A stretch of 64,000 bases of DNA from Polytrichum commune (taxonomy: Eukaryota > Streptophyta > Polytrichopsida > Polytrichales > Polytrichaceae), in the NCBI GenBank assembly GCA_950295325.1, contig OX485809.1, positions 31,248,001 through 31,312,000 of the forward strand. The letters are read 5' to 3'. Position numbers and translations under genes: made by a program. Shown in pieces: positions 49,001 to 59,800 of this stretch (position 1 is its first letter; the number at the start of each line of letters is the position of its first letter). Under the pieces are notes generated by a model. That model did no database searches. It saw only the letters and a list, made by a program, of their open reading frames with translations, and was not told the DNA's origin.

Positions 49001-50147
49001 TGATTTGAAATATGGAATCAAAACATTCCACAACTTTTTATGAATGAAATTGTCAAAAATTGCATGAATATGCTCCTATTTGGATGAAAAAAAGATGACA
49101 TTACCATTCACATTTGGCTTTATCGCTCCAACAATTCTTGCCAATGTGGCCATCTAGTTTTTTTTCTTCTTAAAGTCATCAGTCAACACTAGTATTGGAT
49201 GACAAAGTTATGTTGAATATTGTGATGTCGGCATACCAAGGCTACTACATGTAGGTCTGATCCCCATTGGAACTCTACAGTTAAACGCCTTTGGGCCCAT
49301 ATAATATTGGGACGGGTGGCCTCCTGTGAAGTCAATCAAGACACAATGGTACAAGAACACTAGTGCTTTATTCCCCCCCCCCCCAACTCTTTTCTTGAAC
49401 AACTTTATACCTATGTAAATGAGGTTCTCTACACCTAAAAAATGCATGTGGAGTAATACCAATATTTTATGGGTGATACCACTATAATTGTTATACATTT
49501 GTTCTATTTCATACTATACTATACTATTTTATATATATATATATATACATACTCACAAATACACAAAAGTAACATTTTAATGTTATTGTCATCACAATGG
49601 CTAAAATGTTTACTTATGAAATCTTATTAATTAAAATTAAAAATCCACATTATAATTGGCAAATACACCATTAAGGCCCTAACCTACTATCAAAGCATGA
49701 CTAACTAGTGCATTATGAAGACAACACTCACTTGCGCAGCTTGTGAATTGCTTGTTGAAATTGTTATGGAGATGTGTTTGAAAGCAAATTCCAAGATGGT
49801 TGACTATAGTTTGGTGTTATCAAGGCTTGCATCTTAGACCGTGGGATTGTATTGTAATCCTCTTGGACCCACTCGAGGTTTTAAAACTTATAAAAATGAA
49901 CCACAAGATTGATGATTTTTTGTTGGTTGTATAACCCAATTTTCAGCACCTCTAATAATTCATACATCATAAATTGTTAGGTCCTAGTATATACTAATAT
50001 AATGTTAATATGATAATCTACAAATCACAAAATGTAGCATTATTCCTAGATGCATGATAGAGTATAAAATTCTACAAATTTGAGTCTCGGCACACTACGA
50101 TATACTAAAATTAAGGAGAGTGAGCAACATGCCGGAGGTAAGTCTTA
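46020..50147. other. Intergenic repeat-derived DNA, no gene
   Basis: 46022-46420 repeats the block at 37370-37740. Contains (AAAAT)n at 46217-46243, (AAGAAT)n at 47022-47050, poly-C at 49374-49384 and (TA)n near 49530. Minus-strand ORFs of 60-96 codons are scattered and unrecognised. Nothing here supports a gene. Confidence 0.45.
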
Positions 50148-50650
50148 GGGCCACTTCACACACGAGCCAAGAGCTGTGACTATGAAACTATGAGAGCCCA
50201 AACGAAAATGTCCAAAGTCCATCCCAAGACACCTCCAAAATCATGTACTATGGTCACGGACTTTCAAGTGTAGTGTTAAGTCCTATGTGACCGGGCCCTT
50301 AACCAAATGCTATTTCAATGAATATCTATTCATGCGGGTCCTCACACATGATAAGAATGAATAAATCAACGGTTATGAGCGTTCGGAGTGCCATGGTCTC
50401 CCAATGGTTTTGTGTTAGGCCTACCCTCCAAGAGGTGATTTTTGAAAATAATCCAAGTGACCATGAAATGCGATCCGTTCGATGCCACGTAGGAATCCAT
50501 GTAGACTTTACAACCATCTTGCATTCACATACTCCGTTGGTCCCTCAAGCATAATGTGAAGCGAACTCAGACCGGCTCCGCCTTTATCACCAATGAGAGT
50601 GCTTGAAGTGCAATGGTCACGGGCTCTCAATCTAGTGAGTGAAGTGGCCC
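50148..50650. mobile_element. Tourist-like MITE (GGGCCACTTCACAC family, 503 bp)
   Basis: Complete copy: GGGCCACTTCACACACGAG at the left, GAGTGAAGTGGCCC at the right, and TTA on both sides (50145-50147 and 50651-50653). Colinear with 44852-45339 throughout, including 'cctcacacatgataa' and 'ccaatgagagtgcttgaagtg'. Confidence 0.85.
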
Positions 50651-50653
50651 TTA

Positions 50654-51504
50654 TGCACCAAGGACATACACACACGGTTGCATGGAGCAAAGCTAGTGTG
50701 AGGATTTAAAGGCATAATGGAGGATGAGAGATTGAAGTTTTCTTCATTACAATGTTTAAGAATATTTGGAAATTTTATTTTTGATGATTAATCTCAATAT
50801 TTGATTCTCAAATCTCTTTGTGATGTGGGCTTCATACCCGCCTAGGTATATACCCGGTCATCTACCTACCACCAGCCGATAGACATAACATGTAAGAGCA
50901 AACTTTTTTTTTTGGTGCCCTTTCTATGAGGGTTGTGCAACCTTGCAAAAACCAAATTGTACATGTTATATTAATCTTTGAATTGAAACTCATAACTCAT
51001 CGTATGCATAGGTGCAATCTCCTAGTTTGGCTCGGGCCCAAACAACTTCACTAATAATAAGGTGTGTGGTCTTATTGCAAGCACTTCCAACTCCACAAAC
51101 AAACACAACTGTGGATTGGCTTGGGAATTGCCTCATTCGCTAAGCAATTGCAAATCGCATAGTATGCATTTAAAGTCTCATTATTGATGTTCAATCGCAA
51201 AAGTTACAAGAGATCAAGTGAAGATTATCTTCCTCTTGAAGTGATCACATGTGCCCTCCCGATTGTCCAATGTTCATTACAACACATGTTTGTAGAGCAT
51301 CCCGGCTCATGGAGCCACAAATGGGCCTTTACCATCAGCTCTGTAGACCTTTTAAAGGAAGATCGTATGGTCCATAATTGGGTCCACACACACACACACA
51401 CACACACACATATGTATATTCTAAAATCTTATTGCCCACCACTTATGTTATAGAGGATCCTTTCTCGAAAATCATTTGACCCCATACACTGGAGAGCTGA
51501 AGGG

Positions 51505-51548
<44 letters not shown>

Positions 51549-51685
51549 TTCTACAACATAAATTGGTGGATAATAAGGTAGGGTCCAATTGAGCGCTTGA
51601 ACAAAGTGTGAACAATGACACCCGGGCCAATCTTTTGTCCCCCCAAAATGCATCCACATCATCGGGCCAATGTGTGTGCCATGTA
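50654..51685. other. Intergenic DNA with (CA)n and (GA)n microsatellites
   Basis: A (CA)n run of about 26 bp lies at 51385-51410 and a perfect (GA)n run of 39 bp at 51508-51546. An 89-codon ORF at 51184-51453 runs into the CA repeat and is not considered genuine. Confidence 0.55.
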
Positions 51686-51903
51686 CACTAAATATAATTT
51701 AGAGTGTATTTTACTATTTGGAATTACACAATGCTAGAAGTATTTACTTTATGTCTCATTTTTTTACCAACAATTGTCAAAATGGTTTTTTGGACATTAT
51801 AGAACATTAACATCTCTACTTGATAAGAAACTATATCGATAGTAAAAAGACACAACATTGTGTAATTCCAAACAGTAAGTGACACTAAATATCATATTTA
51901 GCG
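51686..51903. mobile_element. CACTAAATAT-family MITE, compact copy (218 bp)
   Basis: Left end CACTAAATATAATTTAGAGT; right end reverse-complemented CGCTAAATATGATATTTAGT then GTCAC. Pairing continues inward through TTGGAATTACACAATG. TA flanks both sides (51684-51685 and 51904-51905). It is the uninterrupted reference for the copy at 5789-6603. Confidence 0.8.
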
Positions 51904-53182
51904 TAATTCATCAGATGCAGCTTCAGACTTGCCGACCACCCTAATTGGACAAGCAAGAGCGTTCCTCCACTGGAGAAGTTTGAGCCCACCCCCCAAGCGA
52001 GACCCAAAACTTCTTCATCTTGTCCGCCGAGGTGGTTGCTGTGGTTGGTGACATGACGGGTTGACGAAGTGAGCAAAACCCTAGGTTTGAACAACCTATG
52101 AACCTTTGACAATCTTTTGTCCAAGTGCTCGTCTGAACTGGGCCTAAGTATATGTGATATACAGGAGCTTTGGGAAAGGACGGAACATGCGATCTTGCTT
52201 GGAACCAATTAAAAACAAGCCAATATAGAGGCCCATTTGTAGCTCCATGAGTGGGGATGCTCTTATGGTGTTTGTTCTTATTTCCAAGCGTTGCCATAAA
52301 ATACGAAGTCAAATAAAATAGGTGTCCAATTGACTTAGAAAAGTGACCACATAAGGCCCACATACCTTACATACAGTATGATAACCAAAATACTCTACTC
52401 CCTCGCCTCCACCAAGTTTGAAACTTTGAAACTCCATACGAATTTTGAACGCCTCTAAGGGAAGAACGCGAACGGACAAATAATTACCCGCGCCACATGT
52501 ACCTGGGCGGTACATTCTCCGTAACGTCGATTGTGGCAGCTCCCCCACATGTTCACGACGCGTACATTTGAGAACGTGGGGTGGGGGGGCGATGGCAGAG
52601 AAACAAAAACTGGAGGAGAGAAACGGAGCTCCCTCAAGCCATGAAACTTTTCCCATCGCCATCGCTCAGGCTTCGTGTGAGCAAGAAAACCTCAAAAATT
52701 CCACAAGAAGAAGGATGTGCTCAATGTTTGCAACGGAGGGAGTTGTACAGATCTTGCGCAGGAAGAAAATAGAAGTGGAGTGTTCAAGGCCGGATCACGA
52801 GAGTGTTTTTTTAATTTTTTTCGTCGGCATCGCTACGGTTTTGGAAGGAAGGAAAACCTAATTCATCTCGGAGGGAGAGGAGTTTCACGTAGGCTGAAAG
52901 TATGCGTGTTGTTGTTGTATCAAGGGAAGGAAAACAATGTGGAGTGCGAGCCTGGTGAGACTCGTGGCCGTTTGTTATGTGGACATTGCTGGTAAATTTG
53001 GAAGGAAGGGTTAAATCTTCAATTCTGTGAGTAAAGTAGGCTAGCAGTACATTTTGGAGGCTGCACATGCACTATATTTGAATAGACATCGCTGTTTTGG
53101 TTTGGAAGGAAGGGAAACCTAAATGTGAAGGTAAATAGGATTGAAGGAAGTAGACGTCAAAGTTTGGTGGAGGAAGGGGCGA
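51904..53182. other. Region upstream of the AAA ATPase gene
   Basis: Several short ORFs on both strands (for example 52568-52861) do not resemble known proteins. Near 52360 an inverted GGTATGTGGGCC repeat terminus occurs. From 52840 onward the motif GGAAGGAAGGAAAACCTAA and variants recur, leading into the repeat array of the leader. Confidence 0.4.
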
Positions 53183-53886
53183 TGGGAGTGAGCTTTTTCG
53201 TTGACATCGCTGTTTTGGAAGGAAAGTAAGAAAAAGCATGTATCGGAGGTTATACTATAGTAGTTCAGTTAGTTGTGGAGGAAAACTTGTCCCAGAGCAA
53301 GTTAAATGAAGTGTTCGGATGATGATGCGTAGTAAGGGTGACGAGAATGACTTTAATTTATCATCTCCATTGATCCTTCGGAAGAAGGAAAACCTAATTC
53401 TGTAAGGAACTGAGGATCCAACTGGAGTGCTCGGGAGTGAGCTTCTTCGTTGACATCAATGTTTTAAAAGGAGGGCAAGAAAAATAAATAATATCGGAGG
53501 TTATATAATAGTAGTTAGTTGTGGAGGAAAAGCGGCCTGGAGCAAGTCACAAATTAAAGTGTTCGGATGATGATGTGTTGTAACGGTGACGAGAATGAGT
53601 TTTTTTTCATCTCCATTGATCCTAACTTCGGAATGAAGAAAACCTAAATCTGTAAGGAAAGTACTTACTTACGGTGAAAGGATCATACATCGAGTTTGGG
53701 GAGTTGGTGTGGAGGAACTGAGGATCATACATAACGAAGGTTGTACAATAATAGGTAGTTGTGGAGGAAAAGGGAGCAAGATAATTGAAGTGCTCGGATA
53801 GAAAGTACGCATACGGTGGTAGGGTACATCGAGTTTGGGGGAGTTGGTGTAGAGGTTTCACTGAGGATCCAACTGGAGTTGTCGCG
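53183..53886 (+). repeat. Tandem repeats in the leader/promoter of the AAA ATPase gene
   Basis: Units of about 250 bp begin near 53183 and 53431, with a shortened third near 53700. They share CTTCGTTGACATC, ATCGGAGGTTATA, TTGTGGAGGAAAA, GTTCGGATGATGATG and, at unit ends, CTGAGGATCCAACTGGAGT (53411 and 53861). The last unit ends directly at the proposed start codon. This argues that reading frame upstream of 53887 is leader, not protein. Confidence 0.7.
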
Positions 53887-56800
53887 ATGCCCAAGGGGGA
53901 TGAGAGTGGAGCTGACGATGAAGAGGACCGGGAGCTGAAACTTCTCAGCGCGGCCATAGCTATGGCGGAGGCCAGCACGGGCGACGAGGATACGACAGAG
54001 AACGAGGAACCCCCGCACCCATCGACGCCCCCCATCCCGAGTGATGCGAAGGAGGGAGAGCAGCAGAAGGCTGATGCTGCAATTCTCAATCCGATCGCTG
54101 TGGAGATCGCAGCGACGATGCTGTCGGATGGAGGAGGAGGGGTGGCCATGACGCCGAAGCTGTCAACGGGGTCCATGCGCAGGTAGGTCCACACATGTCT
54201 GCTTTGTGTGTGACAGAGAGGTTCATCATTGGTTGTAGATCGTTGTGTGTCTCGGTAACAGGGTTCATTATATATCAGTCTTTGAGACTTTGAAGCTGCC
54301 TCTGGGGCTCCTTGTCGTTGATTGTTTCAACGTTGGCGAGATCCGTTATCAGGGTGAAGAATTAGGGTTTTGGGTTAGTCCACGGGTACATGAATGCAGA
54401 GATGAAAATTAGGAATTCGATGGGGACACACAATCTTCGGGTGTACTCAGTAGGACTCAATGTATCCGAATATGTGAATGGGTAACAGGATTCATTCTAT
54501 CAGTCTTTGAATCTTTAAAGCTGCTCTGGGGCTCTTTGTCGTTGATTTTTGGGACGTTGGCGAGATCCGTTTTCAGGGTGAAGAATTAGGGTTTTTGGTT
54601 GGTGTACGGGGTATATGAGTAGAGAGATGAAAGTTAGGAATTCGACGGGGACACAGTCTTCGGGTGTCGTCAGTAAGGAGTTGTTGTATCCAAATATATG
54701 GATGGGTAGCAGGATTCCTTGTTTTGGTCTTTGAGGATTTAAAGCTGCTTTGGGGCTCTGTTATCAATTATTGCAACGTTGGTGAGATTTGTTATCAGGG
54801 TGAAGAATACGGGTTTTTGGTTGGTGCACTGGTATGCCATTAAAGAGATGAAAATCAGGAATTCAATGGGGGCACAGTCTTCGGGTATAGTCAGTAGAAC
54901 TTCGTGCACTCTCTCTTTAGTTATTTTATTTAAACAGCAACAATATTTTTGCTAGAAGAGGGTCTCAATACTCTCGACCACTGCACACTCTGACCATAAA
55001 GGATGTTTAGTTTGTTAGTGGTGAATGATTTCTACCGGTGATAGGCCGCCCTTTCCTTTGCAGTGCCCATTTTACCAGTCTTGTTTTCATTTGAGGTTCA
55101 GATTTTTTGTGAAACCAATCAGGTCATTCGATCAGTATGAGGACCTTTTAATTCTTCATTGCAGCAATTGTCAGATGTTGTGTCCATTGAAGGGGTTTAC
55201 ATGCCCCAAAATAGTGTTCTTTAAACAGAGTTACCTGCTATTCCTGGTCGAAAGTTCATGAGCTTGTGCTGACTATCGTTAGACTGGATATTACAATCAG
55301 TGATTCTAGCTCCCATGTACTGTCCTACTATAGATAGTCTGTGATTTGATTTGGGAGGCAAAAGTGGATTGGCAGGTCCACCTTGTCAGAGCTGTTCTCT
55401 AGCAAGAGTTTGGGTGAGGTAATTGAGCATGTTCTTGTGCAATCCTGTTAGATATTAAGCACATGGGCATAAAATGCGTTGGGTTGACTCACTTGTCACT
55501 TCACTTGATTGCATATGAATGATAAGAGATGTCACAAACTTTATTTCTTGTTCCTGAAAGGTGTTTCTCAATTGTAACATGGTGTAACAGGTGTGGACTC
55601 TGTGGAGGAAGTTCTGATGGTGAACGAGCTGCAGACCCCCCTTCAGATACTCTGGTTACTCAAGGCAGTGTTAGCTCTCAGCTGCTAGATGAGAATTGTC
55701 CTGCAGATGGAGCTTCTGAAGGCAGAAAAGCAGATGGCTTTGGGGCAGACAAGGGTTGGCTTGGTCGGCTTTTGGGTCCTCTTGGTGAACATGTTGGTGT
55801 TTCTGGAGCTTGGATTCATGAAAATTGTGCCATCTGGAGCCCTGAGGTTTGTTCCCTATTGCAAATAGGTTGATAATATGACTACTTGTGACAATAGTGT
55901 CCATTCTCATTGGCTTAAAGTTCTTTGATGGGATTTCCAGGGATGTCATTGTTAAGTTCAAACGTGTCTCATCATATCAGTATTTAGATCTTGTAGCATC
56001 CAATCATCTGCTCTAAGCATCACACAAGGAGTCTATGCTGTGTCCAAGTCTGTGACTACATTGATGCTAAAGGAATGTAGTGGAGTAAACTGTATTCATT
56101 GAGCACACTAAAGTGACAAAAAATATATCTATTTTATATGTGTAGGCTTGACCTCTTGCCCCATTGCTGTGTATTTTATCTGCATACATTTCTGGTACCC
56201 TTCTGAATTCAAAGCGAGTTTGCTGACTTGTTGCATCTGCTCAGAATGATAGTGATGAGGGCTTAATACATTGCTTTCACATGTTCTCTTGAGTACTATG
56301 ACCTTCCAGGTTTGATATTGCCTTCAAGTTTGCATGTGCCTGTGGTTGTTCTGTTGGTGCAGGTGTATTTCTCAGGAATTGGCCGTTTGAAGAATGTGAA
56401 GGCAGCAGTTCGACGGGGCCGTTACCTTCGATGCAGTCGCTGCAATCATCCAGGGGCAACCATTGGATGTCGAGTGGATAGATGTCCTCAAAACTTCCAC
56501 TTGGTGAGCTCTACAGAGGACTTTCTGAACAACTTCTCAATTTAATTTCATTTGGTGTGTTGGAATTGGAAATGTAGATGATAAGAGTTATCAAATATGC
56601 AAGAATCTGCTTAGACCAGTGAAGATTTTATCAAGTGACTTGGAGTTGGCAAGTATGTATTTGTCTGAGGTTTACCTTTTATGTTACTGTATCCCAGCCA
56701 TGTGCACGGGCTGAACAACTTCTTGATTTTATTTCATTTTGTGTGCTCGAATTGGAAATATAGATGATAAGAGTTATCAAATATGCAAGAATCTGCTTAT

Positions 56801-59800
56801 AACAGTGAGGATTTTGTCGAGTGACTTGGAGTTGGCAAGTATATATTTGTCTGAGGTTTAACTTTTATGTTACTGTATCCCAGCCATGTGCACGAGCTGA
56901 GGGCTGCATGTTTAACCATCGAAAATACCTGATGGCCTGCTATGATCACTCTTACTTATTTCGCCGCAAGCGCAAGAAGTCTTTCTGGAACTCCAGTAAG
57001 TATGGTCATGGAGGTGTTACAGACTCAGCCTGTTTAAATTGGACGCCAAAGATATCAAAAGCACAGAGGCGTGCAGCAGCATCAGCTGCACGATTGAAGG
57101 ACGTTGAAGCTGAAGAGAAGTACTTAGATAAGTCTGGGGAGGATGAAGAATTTGTGAGGCGGGAACGCAAGCGTTTGTTGCGGGACCTTGCTCAGATAGC
57201 TCCAGTGAAATTGGGAGGAACTACAAGTGAGAAAAGCCTAGGTGCTGGTGGTGATGGATGGGATAGTGTCGCTGGATTGCAAGATGTGGTACAATGTCTC
57301 AAAGAAATGGTCACCCTACCTTTACTATATCCAGAGGCTTTTCAAAGGTATTTGCTTTCACATTCCAAAGTGACTTTGCTGGAAATTTTGAAGACGCCTC
57401 TTTTGGTAGATCTTTCTTATCATCATTGCTACTTCTCATTTAAGCACCATCTTGTCTAGTTCATGCAATAATATTTTTGAACTAGTTATAGGTTTGAGTG
57501 CTAGTGAACACTTGATTGGAGTTGTCAAACAGTTATGGAGTTGCAAGTTACAGGGTATACCCTAACTTGACCCTAGACCTGTGTACATGTTACTTTGGTG
57601 GTTGCAATTTGTTTATTGCTAATTTATTTTTTTATTTTTTTGTGAACAGGCTGGGCATTTCACCTCCACGTGGGGTGCTCCTACATGGTCATCCAGGGAC
57701 TGGAAAGACTCTGGTTGTACGGGCTTTGGCAAGTGCATGTTCCCGTGGAGGGCAACAAGTTGCTTACTTTGCTCGAAAGGGTGCAGACATTCTGGGCAAA
57801 TATGTAGGTGACTCAGAACGCCAGCTACGGCTTCTGTTTCAAGTGGCTGAGCAATGCCAGCCTGCAATCATCTTCTTTGATGAAATTGATGGGCTGGCTC
57901 CAAGCAGGTGTGGGGATCGGGACCAGACACAGAGTTCTGTTGTCTCGACTTTGTTAGCTTTGATGGACGGCTTGAACTCCAGGGGTTCAGTTGTTGTTAT
58001 TGGGGCTACAAATCGTCCTGACTCTCTTGATCCAGCTCTTCGGCGACCAGGAAGATTTGACCGAGAAATATACTTCCCTCTTCCGTCAACTGCTGACAGA
58101 GCTGCTATTCTGCGCCTTCACACCAAGACGTGGGTACCTGCACCATCTCAAGAAATTCTTTCTATTGTGGCCAAGGCAACACCTGGTTTTGCTGGTGCAG
58201 ATTTGCAAGCTCTTTGTGTAGAGGCAGCCATGACTGCTCTTCGAAGGGTGGTACCTTTGAAGGAGATCTTAAATTCTGCACAAAGGGGGATTTTGGAAAC
58301 TAAGCTACCTTCTCTTCCGCCAATTCAGGTACTTCAAATGACTAGATGTAGTTTTTGGAATTGGTGTATTGGAGCCTTCTAGTGAAGTGAAAGTACATTA
58401 AGATTGATTATTTGCGAGTTATCATTCTCACATTTCTGTTTGATGTTTGATGGTTCATGTTTCTGGACTATGTTTTGCAGGTGAAAGCAAAGGACTGGGC
58501 ATCTGCAATAGCTCACGCCCCTCTACCTTGCTCTCGAAGGCAGGCTTCAACTTCTTTGACTCAAGTTCCAGCTGCTCCTCTTCCAAGGCACTTGGTCCCC
58601 ACACTTCTACCAATCTTGGTGGAACTACTGGTCACGCTTGGTTGTGATGCTCGAGTGTCACTCCCACCATCACTCTCAAAGGCCTTATTCTTAGTGGAGC
58701 TTGCTTTGAAAACTGTGAGATCTGGAAATACTCTGAATGGAGGTAATACATGCAGAGTTTCTGGTCCTCCTGAGAATTGGCTCACTATGGTTCAAACTTG
58801 CTTCAAGCAGAACCCAACACTTGCAAAAGCCCTAGAGAATGGGCTTACCAGTGCTGGCATCATAGCGGAGACATATGATGCATCCTGCTCTACACGACCA
58901 GTATCAACTATCCTCTTTCCAGATAAAGTTATCAATAGCAGTGAGAATTGCTCTGTTGATATAAATGGTGTTGGCGACAATCACACAGGGGACCAAACTG
59001 CTAGTTCCACCACGAAAGTCTGTATCAATGAACCTATAGATGAGGTTACTACAAAAACAAACTGGCAAGGAGGCACTTTTCGGATCTTACTTCTTGGGGA
59101 TGGAAAGCAAGGTCAAAATTATGTTGCAGGGGCATTCATTCATGGTTTTGAAGGGCTGGCTCAAATGTGGACTTTGAGTCTTCCAGCCATACTTATGGAA
59201 GGAGGTGGAGATGTGGAACAGGGTCTTATCTACATAATAGGTCAGTTTCATGAAAGAATACAGAGGATCTCTTAGTTGGTACAGCTGCGTTTTGTAGATT
59301 TTATAAATCTTGGTTGCAGCTATGAAACAACATGTTTGCATCTGCATCATCACTGTACAGTAGGTCAATTGGCATCTTCCTGAAATTTCTAATTAGAGCA
59401 CTCTTTCATTGCTTAATCTATGTTATTGTCCTCATCATGGTGCTTAATGTGTAACTACAAGGTTTATTTCATAACTGTGCAGGGGAGGCTAGGCGCAGTG
59501 CTCCCTGTGTTCTGTACATGCCCAAGATAGAAGACTGGGTTGTGAACAGAGAGGGTGATGGTAAAGAGAACACAGATTCTCCAAACAATCAGAATAATAG
59601 TGCGTCTAAGAACCATTTTTCCAAAGGCAGATCTCAGAAGGATGTTCAGCATGATGACTCAACGGTCTTAGAGGTTTCAAATGCTTGGAAACTGATGAAA
59701 CAGCAACTGCAAACTATGCCACCTGATACTCAGCTGATGCTTATGGTATGTACTTGTGTGCACCTGTTTAAAATTAGTAGGACGACCTCTCATGAATGAA

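Noticed and set aside
53785-53886. Upstream in-frame start adding 34 residues to the AAA protein
   Set aside because: The segment lies within the leader repeat array, and the extra residues would be translated repeat. The ATG at 53887 sits just after the array, so it is preferred.
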